Shown here: one piece after another, positions 1 to 9,189 of the stretch
Layout of the letters: every line of letters starts with the position of its first letter
Position numbering within the stretch: the stretch's first letter is position 1
The notes under the pieces: generated by a model
What the model was told of the DNA's origin: nothing
Database searches by the model: none
What the model saw: only the letters and a program-made list of their open reading frames with translations
Position numbers and translations under genes: made by a program
Assembly: GCA_027065515.1 (NCBI GenBank)
Contig: JAMOOM010000175.1
Location: 1-32,603, forward strand
Direction of reading: 5' to 3'
DNA: 32,603 bases
Origin: Campylobacterales bacterium
GTDB lineage: Bacteria; Campylobacterota; Campylobacteria; Campylobacterales; Hydrogenimonadaceae

Positions 1-797
1 ACACTGCTTCGTTTGACGATAATGGGTATCTCGAAGGTTTTGTATCTATTGCTTTCAAGATTGAAATAACTGAAGCGTATCTGCTCCACATCCGAAGGGA
101 ATACGGCATAATAAAAGAGTGTCGTATCGTTGATATCGCCAGAATAAGAGTCGATTCCCTGTCTGATCGCGCCATTTAGATGAAAATCGTCGAAATTTCC
201 ATATGAAATTTTCAGCTGGAGTGCCAGAATGTTGTTTTTTTGTTTGAATGCAGACGCCTGAAAGTTTTCCAGCTCGAGGTTATGCGCCAGAACTTGGCAG
301 AAATCTTTTGGCGGATTGAGTCTGACAGCTGAAAGTTTTTCGCCTGGAAGCGTATATGTTTTCCAGGGATCATCTTCATACGATACGATAAAATCCGGAA
401 TGCGAATAACTGGACCAAGCGCTTTGAAGTAATAGGTAAGATGTGCTATTGGACGGGGTGCGATCTCTTCCGGTTCTTTTATCAGTTCGACATTTTCCCC
501 ATCGTGCAGAGTAATCTGGTAGGGGTTTCGCCTCATTAGGGATGTCACTTTTATAGTGACTGGAAAAATCTGTCCGATATATAGTTTTTTGGGTAGATTC
601 TCGAAAGCGAGATAGATCAGATTCTCCGTGGGAGCATCCTCCACGATGTATTCGGGCAGCAGAGTATCGTCTTCCTCGCTGTTTGGTGCATATGCACCCC
701 GATCGTTTCCGGTATCCAGGAAAAATGGAGATTCGGCCTTGATTGGCGAGCCATGAAAGAGAATCAGAAAAAGGAGCGAAAGAGTGGCGAATCGCAT
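1..797 (-). CDS. Exported protein of unknown function (partial)
   Basis: An open frame runs without a stop from ATG at 797 to the left edge, so 265 codons are visible and the C-terminus is missing. I do not recognise the family. The N-terminus MRFATLSLLFLILFHGSPIKA is a plausible Sec signal peptide, with cleavage after SPIKA. An acidic linker follows (about residues 30-55), then beta-rich sequence such as LYIGQIFPVTIKV that resembles the Ig-like start of BatD-type or surface proteins. That likeness is weak and no catalytic motif is visible, so a periplasmic or surface protein is inferred. It follows the purQ stop directly: a GTG at 800-798 abuts the stop and the ATG lies at 797-795, so it is probably the last visible gene of the ctpA-pur operon. 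The GTG is a possible alternative start. Confidence 0.7.
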   Translation of the reverse strand, partial: MRFATLSLLFLILFHGSPIKAESPFFLDTGNDRGAYAPNSEEDDTLLPEYIVEDAPTENLIYLAFENLPKKLYIGQIFPVTIKVTSLMRRNPYQITLHDGENVELIKEPEEIAPRPIAHLTYYFKALGPVIRIPDFIVSYEDDPWKTYTLPGEKLSAVRLNPPKDFCQVLAHNLELENFQASAFKQKNNILALQLKISYGNFDDFHLNGAIRQGIDSYSGDINDTTLFYYAVFPSDVEQIRFSYFNLESNRYKTFEIPIIVKRSS

Positions 798-800
798 CAC

Positions 801-1472
801 TTAGCTTATGAATCCTTCCAGCATTCTCACTCCATCGATAGACCCCAGAATCGTCTCCATCGCTCGTTCTGGATGCGGCATGAGTCCAAAGACGTTTTTC
901 TCTTTATTGCAGATGCCGGCGATGTTGTCGATGGATCCGTTTGGATTTTGGGGATTGCCATCTTTGTCGCAATAGGTCAAAAGGACCTGCCCATTGTCGT
1001 AAAGCCTCTTCAGTCCATCTTCTTCTATGAAATAATTTCCTTCCGCATGAGCTATGGGAATGTTCAATATCTCACCTGCTTTGCATTCGGACAGAAATCT
1101 GTTTTCACTGTTCTCAACTTTTAGATAGTGGTATTGCGAGATGAAGTGCAGATTTTCATTGCGTTTCATGGCTCCTGGAAGCAGGTGACTTTCAAGGAGG
1201 ATCTGGAAGCCGTTGCATATTCCAAGTACATATCCTCCATTGTCGGCATAGGCTCGCACCGCTTTCATGACAGGACTGAAACGGGCTATCGCACCGCTTC
1301 TTAGATAGTCTCCATAACTGAATCCTCCGGGTATGACCACAAGATCCGTGTTGGCTGGAACAAGCTCTTCTTCATGCCAAAGAATCGTAACATCTTGTCC
1401 CAATCGCTCGAAAGCATATTTCGTATCGAATTCACAGTTCGTTCCGGGGAACTGCAAGATGGTGACATTCAT
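801..1472 (-). CDS. purQ: Phosphoribosylformylglycinamidine synthase subunit PurQ (glutaminase)
   Basis: PurQ is the class I glutamine amidotransferase subunit of three-part FGAM synthase. It releases ammonia from glutamine for PurL, which converts FGAR to FGAM in cytosolic de novo purine synthesis. The 223 residues span the whole family. The N-terminus [15 protein letters not shown] is typical. The nucleophile is Cys86 in GICNGFQ, and the His200/Glu202 partners sit in [19 protein letters not shown] (residues 48-58) is the family's oxyanion-strand motif. The start overlaps the purS stop by 4 bases (ATGA), so translation is probably coupled. The small separate PurQ and PurS imply a short PurL encoded outside this window. 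Confidence 0.97.
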   Translation of the reverse strand: MNVTILQFPGTNCEFDTKYAFERLGQDVTILWHEEELVPANTDLVVIPGGFSYGDYLRSGAIARFSPVMKAVRAYADNGGYVLGICNGFQILLESHLLPGAMKRNENLHFISQYHYLKVENSENRFLSECKAGEILNIPIAHAEGNYFIEEDGLKRLYDNGQVLLTYCDKDGNPQNPNGSIDNIAGICNKEKNVFGLMPHPERAMETILGSIDGVRMLEGFIS

Positions 1473-1711
1473 TGGACAATCTCTATGCTGTAATCTTCTA
1501 TGACCGTATTTGCAAGAAGTGTTTCACACATCTTTTCGACTTCTGTTTCGGCCTCTCTCATCGAAGGGGCATCGATGTCCAGCACGATCTGTTTGCCTAC
1601 GCGGACATCGGATACATTATCGAAACCAAGAGCTCCGAGTGCATGATGAACGGCTTTGCCCTGTGGATCCAGGACACCCTTTTTGAGATATATGTTGACG
1701 ATCGCTTTCAT
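1469..1711 (-). CDS. purS: Phosphoribosylformylglycinamidine synthase subunit PurS
   Basis: PurS is the small structural subunit that bridges PurL and PurQ in the three-component FGAM synthase and helps pass ammonia between their active sites. At 80 residues it is the usual length. It shows the family pattern: an N-terminal strand (AIVNIYLKKGVLDPQG), the AVHHALGALGF helix, and VRVGKQIVLDID. A good ribosome binding site (AGGAGA) lies about 6 bases before the ATG. It overlaps purQ by 4 bases, and a 52-base gap without an obvious terminator separates it from purC upstream. The purC-purS-purQ order is common in bacteria with the split enzyme. Confidence 0.95.
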   Translation of the reverse strand: MKAIVNIYLKKGVLDPQGKAVHHALGALGFDNVSDVRVGKQIVLDIDAPSMREAETEVEKMCETLLANTVIEDYSIEIVQ

Positions 1712-1763
1712 TGTGTTTTCTCCTGAAAAAATAGACTTTTTATTGGCTTTGCTGCAAGGGGGC

Positions 1764-2477
1764 TTATTTTGAAAGGACTCTTTTCAAGACCTCTTCATAC
1801 GCCAGCTTAAGGCCGCCCAGTCCCTCTCTGAATCGGTCCTTGTCCAGCTTTTCTCCCGACTCCATATCCCAGAATCTGCAGCTATCGGGGCTGATCTCGT
1901 CGGCGAGGATGATCTTTCCATCCTTATCGTAACCAAACTCCACTTTGAAGTCCACGAGATTGAGAGAGCGCTTGGCGAAAAATGCTTTCAAGATCGTATT
2001 GATCTCTCTGCCAAGTCGCTTGAGCTCTTCGAGGTCGCCTTCATTGCGTACGAGATCCAAAACTATACAGTGTTCGTCGTTTAGCAAGGGATCGCCGAGT
2101 TCGTCGTTTTTATAATAAAATTCCACCAGCGCGAAAGGAAGTTTTGTTCCATCCGCGATTCCGAGGCGTTTGGTGAGGCTGCCCGTAGCGATGTTTCTAA
2201 CAACCACTTCGATCAGAATGATATCAACTTTTTTGACGATCATATGGTTGGCGTCCGGTGTCGATTCGTAATGGGTCGGAATCCCATTTTCTTCCAGCAG
2301 TTTGAAAAGCTCGGTGCTTATCTGGTTGTTCAGTGCGCCTTTGCCTCTCTCCTGGTCGTGCTTCAGGCCGTTGAACGCGGTAAGATCGTCTTTGAACTCC
2401 GCAATCAGAAGATCCGGGTTTTCAGTAGTGAAAAGGCGCTTGGCCTTTCCTTCGTAGAGAAGCTCTTTTTTTGTCAT
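1764..2477 (-). CDS. purC: SAICAR synthase PurC
   Basis: Phosphoribosylaminoimidazole-succinocarboxamide synthase joins CAIR and aspartate using ATP, giving SAICAR in de novo purine synthesis. The 237 residues match the single-domain bacterial enzyme. Visible signatures are the nucleotide-binding start [11 protein letters not shown] (residues 6-16), the [12 protein letters not shown] segment (about 90-101), and the C-terminal [14 protein letters not shown] motif. The ATG overlaps the end of ctpA by 4 bases, so purC appears to be translated behind ctpA and to depend on the promoter ahead of it. Neither base usage nor length is unusual. Confidence 0.97.
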   Translation of the reverse strand: MTKKELLYEGKAKRLFTTENPDLLIAEFKDDLTAFNGLKHDQERGKGALNNQISTELFKLLEENGIPTHYESTPDANHMIVKKVDIILIEVVVRNIATGSLTKRLGIADGTKLPFALVEFYYKNDELGDPLLNDEHCIVLDLVRNEGDLEELKRLGREINTILKAFFAKRSLNLVDFKVEFGYDKDGKIILADEISPDSCRFWDMESGEKLDKDRFREGLGGLKLAYEEVLKRVLSK

Positions 2478-3808
2478 TTCGACTCCTTGGTGATAATAAG
2501 TGCGCGCAGAATGTCAACCCCTTCTTTGAGTTGATTATCATTCAGAAGATCTTTTTTTGAAATTACATTCTTCTTTTTTGGTGCCGGTTTTTTCTCTTCG
2601 GCACCGTTCGTCTTTTTGCCGTCAATTTTTTCAAGTTCGGTTTTGAGATGCTCTTTGAGCTCCGACTCTTTGATCGAGAAGTGATCCTCTTCGACCGTTA
2701 CCTTTCCAAAATGCACGGTAATATCCGGAGTGACACCGACATTCTGGATAGTTCGGCCGCTTGGCAGGTAGTAGCGTGCGATCGTGAGACGCAAAGCTTC
2801 GTTTTTATCGATCGGCATGATGATCTGTACGCTTCCTTTGCCGAAAGTCTTTTCACCTACAATAACGGCGCGCTTGTGGTCTTGCAGGGATCCGCTGACG
2901 ATTTCGCTCGCACTCGCGCTGCCGCCATTGACGAGAACCACAATGGGAATCGCTTTGTACGTTCCTTTTTTGTGCGCTTTATAAACTTCGTTCTCGCTCT
3001 TGACGCGTCCTTTTTGCGAAACGATAATGCCGTGATCGACAAAAAGATCGACCGAGCCCACAGCCTGGTCGAGCAATCCTCCCGGGTTGTTGCGCAGGTC
3101 GATGATCAGACCCTTGGCGCTCGGATTTTCGGTTAGCGCTTTTTTGATCCCTTTGACCACTTTTTTGTCGAAAGATACGATGCGCAGATATAGGATATCT
3201 TTGCCTACTTTTTTGGTATATACCGATTGGATTTTTATGATATCCCGCACGATTGTCACGACGATCGGCTTGGGCTCGTTTTTGCGAACGATCGTCAGAG
3301 TTATCTTCGTTTTCGGTTTGCCGCGCATCAAGGAGACGGCTTCGTCGAGAGTCATATTGAGTGTGGATTTGTCGTTGATTTTCAGAATGATGTCGCCGGC
3401 TTTCAGGCCGGCTTTGTATGCAGGCGTTCCTTCCAGCGGCGCGATCACCGTCAGGGCGCCGTCGCGCATTCCGACCGTAACCCCAAGACCTCCGAATTCT
3501 CCACTCGTCTGTATCTTCATCTCCCTGAAGCTTTTGGCGTCTAGAAAAGATGAGTGGGCATCCAGATTCGTCATGAGGCCCTTGATCGCCTTGTTGATGA
3601 TTTCATTGATCGTCAGTTCATCGACATAGTATTTTTCGACAGTACTGATCACTCGCGTGAATTTGGTGAGTGCTTCGAGCTTCGAGACTGTGCCGTTCGC
3701 ATCGCTTTTGGCAAACAGGGTAGGCGATGCCATCAGTGTCAGCGCTGCTGCGGTGGAGAGGAATCCAGCCGCGATAAAACCTCTTTTTTTCTGCATAGTT
3801 TGATCCAT
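2474..3808 (-). CDS. ctpA: C-terminal processing protease (S41 family, PDZ domain)
   Basis: A periplasmic S41 serine protease of the CtpA/Prc type, which trims or degrades proteins from their C-termini. Residues 10-33 form a signal or anchor helix. The PDZ domain covers about 105-185 ([17 protein letters not shown]), and the protease core about 200-375. The catalytic dyad is Ser299 in GGSASASEI and Lys324 in [11 protein letters not shown], with Gln328 four residues on; this 25/4 spacing equals that of E. coli Prc. A lysine-rich tail (about 395-430) is low complexity. Its ATG lies only about 20 bases from the predicted transcription start and has no clear Shine-Dalgarno; an in-frame ATG at codon 5 is the alternative. 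It heads the operon containing purC, purS and purQ, a pairing I infer is historical rather than functional. Confidence 0.93.
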   Translation of the reverse strand: MDQTMQKKRGFIAAGFLSTAAALTLMASPTLFAKSDANGTVSKLEALTKFTRVISTVEKYYVDELTINEIINKAIKGLMTNLDAHSSFLDAKSFREMKIQTSGEFGGLGVTVGMRDGALTVIAPLEGTPAYKAGLKAGDIILKINDKSTLNMTLDEAVSLMRGKPKTKITLTIVRKNEPKPIVVTIVRDIIKIQSVYTKKVGKDILYLRIVSFDKKVVKGIKKALTENPSAKGLIIDLRNNPGGLLDQAVGSVDLFVDHGIIVSQKGRVKSENEVYKAHKKGTYKAIPIVVLVNGGSASASEIVSGSLQDHKRAVIVGEKTFGKGSVQIIMPIDKNEALRLTIARYYLPSGRTIQNVGVTPDITVHFGKVTVEEDHFSIKESELKEHLKTELEKIDGKKTNGAEEKKPAPKKKNVISKKDLLNDNQLKEGVDILRALIITKESK

Positions 3809-3834
3809 TTTTATCTGTAGATTATCGGGTGGCT

Positions 3835-3863
3835 ATTATAGTTGTTTCACACTGAAATGTTGA
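3835..3863 (-). promoter_or_regulatory. Probable sigma-70 promoter of the ctpA-pur operon
   Basis: On the minus strand a perfect TATAAT (3840 to 3835) is preceded, after a 17-base spacer, by TCAACA (3863 to 3858), which matches four of six TTGACA positions. It lies 27-55 bases before the ctpA start. Campylobacterota promoters often have weak -35 elements, so the -10 match carries most weight. Confidence 0.5.
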
Positions 3864-3888
3864 TGAATGATTGAAGGTATTTCGTGCT

Positions 3889-3914
3889 GCATCCCAGGCT
3901 GCCGCCCGGGATGC
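3889..3914 (-). terminator. Strong hairpin after the chemoreceptor gene, possible terminator
   Basis: GCATCCC (3889-3895) pairs with GGGATGC (3908-3914). After one mismatch the stem continues with GGC/GCC around a TGCC loop. It sits 11 bases beyond the chemoreceptor stop and before the ctpA promoter, where transcription should end. No clear U-run follows on the minus strand, so it may stabilise the 3' end rather than terminate intrinsically. Confidence 0.4.
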
Positions 3915-3924
3915 GAAGGTGGTG

Positions 3925-5904
3925 TCAGATTTTAAATTGCCGCAATTCGGCGAAGAGTTCTCTGGATAGCTGCTCGATCTTTTTAATCTGTTCGTCGGCA
4001 TTGTAGATTCGTTCTTTGTTACTCTGTGAAATGGATTCGAGAGATGATATCTGCGTAATGAAATAGTTCATGACATCCGTCGCCGTATCGATGGTTTTGG
4101 CGGTTTTTTTGATATGATCGACAGCCTCTTTCATCTGAGCGGTAACGCTGTTGATGCCCTGTTCGACCTGGACCGTCTCTTCCGTAAGACGGTTTACGTT
4201 GTCTATATTGTTTACCATTCGGCTGCTTGCATCCATAATTGATTGGACGATGACATTGATGGTGGCATTGATATCGGTCAGACTTTTTTGGGTTCGTTCC
4301 GCCAGTTGTCGAACTTCGTCTGCGACAACGGCGAAGCCTCGGCCATGCTCTCCCGCGCGAGCCGCTTCGATGGCGGCGTTCAGAGCCAGCAGATTCGTCT
4401 GCTCGGCGATATCGCTGATTACGTCGAGCACCTGCTTGACCTGGCCCGCTTCGTTGCTTAGGTTTTCCAGCTGGGAAGCCAGCTCGTTTTCCACCTGGGC
4501 GTTGCTTTCGATCTTTTCGATGGTACTGTGGATGAGCTCGACGGTCTGGTTGAGATCGTTATTGGCCCGATCCATCTGATCGCACGTCTGTCTAACATCT
4601 TCGTTGCTTTCAGTGAAAATCTGCTTGACATGTTCCGTTTTTTGGGCATATTCTTGGATGATCTTCGCTTCCTGGTCGGTATCGGCCTGGATTTTTTCAA
4701 AAATATCGCCAAGATGCTCGACGGCCTCGACATTTTTTTGTGTTCCCTGCCGAACGTGCAGAATGAATCGATGCAAAACATCTATCAGTCCATTGAAAGC
4801 GTGAAGAACTCTTCCAAACTCGTCTTTGTTTCCATCCTTGACTTTGATCGTCAGGTCGCGCTCTTTGGCCGTTTTCGAGATGATATTTTCAAGTTTCTCT
4901 AAGCGTTCGGAGAGATTCCTGATGGCGAGATAGGCGAGAATGAAGATTATGACGATTATGACGATATTGACTGCCATTTCGATGATGGCTTTGGATCCAA
5001 GAGATTGAAGGCTCTCTTCGATCGTATTGGCAATTTCGTCATCGACCTCTTTGAGGATATCGATTTTTTTGGTCATGGTTTCAAACCACACTTCAGGATC
5101 GACGCCGAAATTACCGTCGGTTGCGTGCGCTTTTGCGATATTGCGGAAATGTTCCACTTCTGCAAAAACGGGATCGTTTCGTTTTTGCAGATATATTTTG
5201 CGCAATTTGGGCGGCGCGATAGAGAGAAAATCATCTATATAGGCTTTCTGCTCGGCCACGAGAGAGATAAATTTTTCGTACAAAGAGGGAGTGAAGCGAT
5301 TGGCGCCGAAGGCCGCGCTCAGCACAGCCCTTTCGATACCTGCACGCTCTTTGGCCTTGAGAAAAGAGCCATAGGACGACAGCATCGAAAGAATCGACTT
5401 GTTGGGAGCCAGGAGAGCCGTTTCGGTGATGATATTCAATATCTGCTTATTGATGGCGGTATAAAAATCGACTGCCTGAGGAAGTGTCGTATTCTGCTGC
5501 TGCACCTTTTCTCTCATCGACGCAATGGTGGATAACTTATTGGATAGATCTTTTAGGACGAGGCGGATTTCGTTGGGGTAGTGGGAGTAGTCAAGCGAGG
5601 AAATTTTTTGATTGCAGGCTTTGATTTTGGCATCGGTGAGATTGTATTGATGCGGAAGCCGGGAAGAAAATTTTCTCCCCCCACTACCCAAAAATCCGGC
5701 ACTCATTCCCCTCTCTTTTTGTAATTCATGAATGAGTTGACTTAGATTCTTGGCCAGCTGGACAAGCTCGTAGGATATCTGGGCGTTGACTCTATCTTTT
5801 TGCAGTTGGTAGGCGCTGATACCGGTAAAATAGAGTAGAAGCACCATCGGTAAAGCTACCAGGCCGATGATTTTGGCTCGAATGGAAAGGTTGTTAAAAT
5901 ACAT
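3925..5904 (-). CDS. Methyl-accepting chemotaxis protein with NIT sensor domain
   Basis: A transmembrane chemoreceptor that reports ligand state to CheA/CheW and so to flagellar switching. Transmembrane helices lie at about residues 11-32 and 308-327. The periplasmic part between them is a NIT domain, recognisable by [16 protein letters not shown] (59-74) and [10 protein letters not shown] (184-193); this all-helical family is named for nitrate/nitrite sensing, although the ligand here is inferred. A HAMP-like linker (about 328-385) leads to the signalling coiled coil. The most conserved hairpin tip is near 501-536 ([20 protein letters not shown], then [18 protein letters not shown]). It is a single-gene unit with a hairpin downstream. 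The Shine-Dalgarno AGGAG lies about 14 bases from the ATG, which is long, but the N-terminus is typical for a receptor. Confidence 0.93.
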   Translation of the reverse strand: MYFNNLSIRAKIIGLVALPMVLLLYFTGISAYQLQKDRVNAQISYELVQLAKNLSQLIHELQKERGMSAGFLGSGGRKFSSRLPHQYNLTDAKIKACNQKISSLDYSHYPNEIRLVLKDLSNKLSTIASMREKVQQQNTTLPQAVDFYTAINKQILNIITETALLAPNKSILSMLSSYGSFLKAKERAGIERAVLSAAFGANRFTPSLYEKFISLVAEQKAYIDDFLSIAPPKLRKIYLQKRNDPVFAEVEHFRNIAKAHATDGNFGVDPEVWFETMTKKIDILKEVDDEIANTIEESLQSLGSKAIIEMAVNIVIIVIIFILAYLAIRNLSERLEKLENIISKTAKERDLTIKVKDGNKDEFGRVLHAFNGLIDVLHRFILHVRQGTQKNVEAVEHLGDIFEKIQADTDQEAKIIQEYAQKTEHVKQIFTESNEDVRQTCDQMDRANNDLNQTVELIHSTIEKIESNAQVENELASQLENLSNEAGQVKQVLDVISDIAEQTNLLALNAAIEAARAGEHGRGFAVVADEVRQLAERTQKSLTDINATINVIVQSIMDASSRMVNNIDNVNRLTEETVQVEQGINSVTAQMKEAVDHIKKTAKTIDTATDVMNYFITQISSLESISQSNKERIYNADEQIKKIEQLSRELFAELRQFKI

Positions 5905-6144
5905 AATTCTTGATTTTACTCCTCTTGTGTCAGACTCGGTTTTTATAATTCAATGCAAATATTATTATAAAAATCCTTTAATTATTCTTTCAGTAAATTT
6001 ATATGATTGTGCGGCAGACGTGTCGAATGGCGACGCAGTGTTTTTGAATATTTTCCCGAAAAACAGGCACTTCGCTTTCGATATCGATCTCCCGGATGTA
6101 TATCTTCCAAATGACATTACATTTACTTTATATAATAAAGCAAG

Positions 6145-6174
6145 TTGACAACTATGGACTAAAGAGGGTATAAT
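6145..6174 (+). promoter_or_regulatory. Sigma-70 promoter of clpB
   Basis: Perfect TTGACA (6145-6150) and perfect TATAAT (6169-6174) are separated by 18 bases. Transcription should start near 6181, giving an untranslated leader of about 100 bases before the clpB ATG. Two consensus hexamers are unusual in this AT-rich setting and suggest a strong promoter that is held down by a repressor or read by the main sigma factor. No CIRCE or HAIR element is visible. Confidence 0.75.
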
Positions 6175-6239
6175 TTTTATGTAAATTTATGCGAGATCTT
6201 ATGAATGTGACTTAAGTTGCAGAATAAATCTCCATAGTT
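6150..6239. repeat. 9-base inverted repeat spanning the clpB promoter and leader
   Basis: AACTATGGA (6150-6158) is exactly complementary to TCCATAGTT (6231-6239), with 72 bases between. The left arm lies in the -35/-10 spacer, and the right arm lies about 50 bases into the predicted leader. The arms could be two half-operators for a looping regulator; they cannot pair within one transcript, because the left arm is upstream of the start. Chance is possible at this length. Confidence 0.4.
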
Positions 6240-6284
6240 AAGTTAATATGCATTTCAGATCTAAAAGAGAAAAAGGAGATATAA

Positions 6285-8861
6285 ATGAGTATATTCGAAA
6301 AACTTACGCATCAAATGACCGAGACGATAGAGTCCGGCGTCAGTCTGGCGCTGCACAATAAAAATCCGGAAGTTGAGCCCGTTCACTTGGTATGGGCGCT
6401 TTTGACAAACAGTGGAAGTGTGCTCAACCAGGCGCTTAACCGCATGAGTGTAGATAAAGCACCCATCGAACTTGAGGCCAAAAGTGTCGCCGATAAATTG
6501 CCAAAAGTTTCGACGGTAACGAAAGAGAGCATTAAAATATCCAGAGCCCTTCAGGAGTCTTTGCAAAAAGCCGAGGGTCTAATGGCGAAGCAGGGCGACC
6601 AGTACCTTGCTGTGGATACATGGCTTCTGGCCAATCTGGATCATCCACAAATAAAAGAGATCCTTGGAAAATATGTGGATATGATGGAGCTTAGAAAGAC
6701 TTTCGAAGCTATCCGCGGCGGCAAGAAGATCGAGAGCCAGACAGCAGACGAGACACTCGAAGCGCTCGAGAAGTATGGCATCGATCTGAACAAGAAAGCG
6801 ATCGACGGGGAGCTGGATCCTGTTATCGGACGTGATGAAGAGATCGAGCGCGTTATGCAGATCCTGATCCGTAAAACGAAAAACAACCCAATCCTCCTGG
6901 GTGAACCCGGTGTCGGTAAGACCGCCATTGTGGAGGGTCTGGCACAGCGTATCGTAAACAAAGAAGTGCCGTTGAGTCTGCAGAACAAGCGCGTAGTTGC
7001 ACTCGATATGAGCGCGTTGATTGCGGGCGCAAAATATCGCGGAGAGTTTGAAGACCGCCTGAAGGCTGTTATCGAAGAGGTGAAAAGCAGTGGAGATGTA
7101 ATCCTTTTCATCGATGAAATCCATACGATCGTCGGCGCGGGTGCTAGCGAAGGAAGCATGGATGCCGCCAATATGCTCAAGCCTGCCTTGGCGCGTGGCG
7201 AGCTTCATACGATTGGCGCTACGACTCTGAAAGAGTATAGGAAATATTTCGAAAAAGATGCCGCGCTGCAAAGACGTTTTCAGCCTGTGCATGTCAACGA
7301 ACCGAGCATCAATCAGGCACTGCAGATCCTTCGCGGTTTGCGGGAGAGACTTGAGGCGTTCCACAACGTCACGATCCTGGACAGCGCACTGGTGGCGGCA
7401 GCCAAACTTTCGGCACGATATATTACAGACAGGTATCTGCCGGACAAGGCGATCGACCTTATCGATGAAGCAGCGGCAGAGTTGAAGATGCAGATCGAGA
7501 GCGAGCCCAGCGAGCTGGCTCGTGTCAAGCGTGAAATCAGCCGCCTGCAGGTCGAAAAAGAGGCGCTGATGATGGAAGAGTCCAAGAAAAACGAAGCGCG
7601 TCTGAAAGAGATCGAAAAAGAGCTGGCCGACCTGGAAGAGAAACGGCGCAAACTCGAAGCGCAGTTCGAGACCGAAAAGAAAGTGTTCAACGAGATCGCA
7701 CAGATCAAGGTGGAGATCGAGAAGCTGCGCCACGAGGCGGAAACTGCCAAGCGAAATGGCGACTACAACAAAGCGGCCGAAATCGAATATGGAAAGATTC
7801 CGCAGCTCGAAGATCAGCTCAAGCAGCTGAACGAACAGTGGGAGCGCATGCAAAAAGAGGGCACGCTGCTCAAGAATGCTGTCGATGAAGAGATGATCGC
7901 CAAAATCGTGAGCAGATGGACGCAGATTCCGGTGACCAAGATGCTCCAAAGCGAAAAGGAGAAGATCCTTCATGTCGAAGAGGTGCTCGCGCAAGAGGTA
8001 GTAGGGCAAGAAGCCGCTATCAAAGCGGTAGCGCGTGCCATCAAAAGAAACAAAGCGGGGCTTAGCGAGCAGAATCGTCCGATTGGAAGTTTCCTGTTCC
8101 TGGGGCCCACAGGCGTGGGTAAGACCCAGACTGCCAAAACGCTGGCCAAGTTCCTGTTCGATACGGAAAAAGCTCTGATTCGTATCGATATGAGTGAATA
8201 TATGGAGAAACACGCGGTAAGCCGCCTGGTGGGAGCGCCTCCGGGATACGTTGGCTATGAAGAGGGCGGACAGCTTACCGAAGCGGTGCGAAGAAAGCCA
8301 TACAGTGTCATTCTTTTCGATGAGATCGAAAAGGCGCATCCGGATGTTTTCAATGTCTTGCTGCAGGTACTGGACGATGGTCGGCTAACCGACAACAAAG
8401 GGGTTACGGTCGATTTCAGGAATACGATCATTATCCTTACGAGTAACATCGCCAGCGACAAGATTATGGAATTCAAAGATCCGGAAGATCGTGAAAAGGC
8501 GGTCAAGGACGAGCTGAAAATGTATTTCAAGCCCGAATTCCTGAACCGATTGGATGATATGGTCATATTCAATCCACTCGATCAGGCGGCAATCACGAAG
8601 ATCGTGGACATTCTTTTCAGAAATGTTCAAGAGAAGCTAAAAGAGCGCGATATCACGATCGAGCTCAGCGATGCCGCAAAAGAGCTGATAGCCAAAGCCG
8701 GATTCGATCCGGTCTATGGTGCCCGTCCGCTCAAAAGAGCGCTTTATGAAATCGTCGAAGACCGGCTTGCCGAGCTGATTCTCGAAGAGAAGATCAAAGA
8801 GGGCGACAAAGTTCTCTTTGATGCCCAAAACGACGAAATCGTTGTGCGAATCAACCCCTAA
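6285..8861 (+). CDS. clpB: ATP-dependent disaggregase ClpB
   Basis: ClpB is a hexameric AAA+ chaperone that works with DnaK/DnaJ/GrpE to pull proteins out of heat-induced aggregates in the cytosol. The 858 residues match the full-length family. In order: the Clp N-domain (1-145), AAA-1 with Walker A GEPGVGKT (206-213) and Walker B FIDEIH near 275, the coiled-coil M domain (about 400-525, rich in E/K/A/L) that distinguishes ClpB from ClpA and ClpC, and AAA-2 with Walker A GPTGVGKT (607-614), followed by the small C-terminal domain ending VVRINP. AAGGAG lies six bases before the ATG. It is transcribed alone from the promoter at 6145-6174. G+C is clearly higher than in the genes downstream. Confidence 0.98.
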   Translation: MSIFEKLTHQMTETIESGVSLALHNKNPEVEPVHLVWALLTNSGSVLNQALNRMSVDKAPIELEAKSVADKLPKVSTVTKESIKISRALQESLQKAEGLMAKQGDQYLAVDTWLLANLDHPQIKEILGKYVDMMELRKTFEAIRGGKKIESQTADETLEALEKYGIDLNKKAIDGELDPVIGRDEEIERVMQILIRKTKNNPILLGEPGVGKTAIVEGLAQRIVNKEVPLSLQNKRVVALDMSALIAGAKYRGEFEDRLKAVIEEVKSSGDVILFIDEIHTIVGAGASEGSMDAANMLKPALARGELHTIGATTLKEYRKYFEKDAALQRRFQPVHVNEPSINQALQILRGLRERLEAFHNVTILDSALVAAAKLSARYITDRYLPDKAIDLIDEAAAELKMQIESEPSELARVKREISRLQVEKEALMMEESKKNEARLKEIEKELADLEEKRRKLEAQFETEKKVFNEIAQIKVEIEKLRHEAETAKRNGDYNKAAEIEYGKIPQLEDQLKQLNEQWERMQKEGTLLKNAVDEEMIAKIVSRWTQIPVTKMLQSEKEKILHVEEVLAQEVVGQEAAIKAVARAIKRNKAGLSEQNRPIGSFLFLGPTGVGKTQTAKTLAKFLFDTEKALIRIDMSEYMEKHAVSRLVGAPPGYVGYEEGGQLTEAVRRKPYSVILFDEIEKAHPDVFNVLLQVLDDGRLTDNKGVTVDFRNTIIILTSNIASDKIMEFKDPEDREKAVKDELKMYFKPEFLNRLDDMVIFNPLDQAAITKIVDILFRNVQEKLKERDITIELSDAAKELIAKAGFDPVYGARPLKRALYEIVEDRLAELILEEKIKEGDKVLFDAQNDEIVVRINP

Positions 8862-8876
8862 ATCTTCAAATTGAAA

Positions 8877-8900
8877 AGCTGGGAAAATTTTTTCCCAGCT
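8877..8900. terminator. Perfect palindrome after clpB, possible terminator
   Basis: AGCTGGGAAAA (8877-8887) is mirrored by TTTTCCCAGCT (8890-8900), with only TT between. The stop codon of clpB lies 16 bases upstream. No T-run follows the stem, so an intrinsic terminator is uncertain; the internal A/T tract could act in either direction. Confidence 0.4.
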
Positions 8901-8990
8901 ACTACCCTTTCTGAAATCTTCTATTTTTAAAAAATCCCTCAAAAGAGCACCTCCAAAATCAGTGCAGGCTCTATTCTTGAAAAAAATCGA

Positions 8991-9022
8991 CCGCTTTAAA
9001 TTGGAAAAGCGGAGATAAATTT
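8991..9022 (+). terminator. Second stem-loop downstream of clpB, weak terminator candidate
   Basis: CCGCTTT (8991-8997) pairs with AAAGCGG (9006-9012) around an 8-base loop, followed by a mixed AT tract ending TTTT (9019-9022). The stem is seven base pairs, and the tail is poorer in T than a classic intrinsic terminator. Confidence 0.35.
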
Positions 9023-9189
9023 TCAACAAGTTATAATTCCAGGTTAAAAAAATAAGAAAATGTCTATGTCTATATATAAAGCATCAAAGATGTGCTCAAG
9101 CCTTTCTGAAATTGAAAATGAAGAGAAATTTAGCTTTCTTTGGGTGCTTTAAGAAGAGAGATTGCAGAAAATTATCGGGAGATTTCGGG

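Larger units (their letters stand above)
5905..6284. other. Divergent intergenic region, chemoreceptor / clpB
   Basis: These 380 AT-rich bases separate two divergent genes. I see no convincing coding sequence; a 93-codon open frame crossing it begins inside the chemoreceptor gene and has no recognisable content. The clpB-proximal third holds a strong promoter, a long-spaced inverted repeat, two copies of TTAAGTT (6212-6218 and 6238-6244) and two AGATCT palindromes (6194-6199 and 6257-6262). I did not find a convincing promoter for the chemoreceptor. Confidence 0.6.
8862..9189. other. Intergenic region between clpB and the signalling cluster
   Basis: These 328 bases contain no gene I can support. 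They hold a perfect 24-base palindrome at 8877-8900 and a second stem-loop at 8991-9012, either of which could end clpB transcription. From about 9020 the sequence becomes strongly AT-rich, with a TATAAT at 9032-9037 but no matching -35. An in-frame upstream ATG at 9112 exists, but the 26 codons it would add do not resemble a receiver domain. Confidence 0.55.

Noticed and set aside
5867-6148. A 93-codon plus-strand open frame in the chemoreceptor/clpB gap
   Set aside because: It starts inside the chemoreceptor gene, has no ribosome site, and runs through low-complexity AT sequence into the clpB promoter.
6175-6284. CIRCE (HrcA) or HAIR (HspR) operator ahead of clpB
   Set aside because: I looked for the TTAGCACTC and CTTGAGT/ACTCAAG arms and found neither; CTTAAGT at 6211 has no partner arm at 7 bases.
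6579-8339. A 586-codon open frame on the minus strand opposite clpB
   Set aside because: It lies wholly inside clpB, is rich in Leu, Phe and Arg in the manner of an antisense reading, and contains no recognisable domain. clpB is unambiguous on the other strand.
8877-8900. The palindrome after clpB as a certain intrinsic terminator
   Set aside because: There is no T-run after the stem and the loop is only two bases, so it is listed with low confidence instead.
9112-9189. A start at 9112 for the GGDEF regulator
   Set aside because: The added residues (rich in Lys, Arg and Phe) precede the receiver fold, and the ATG at 9190 has a better ribosome site.
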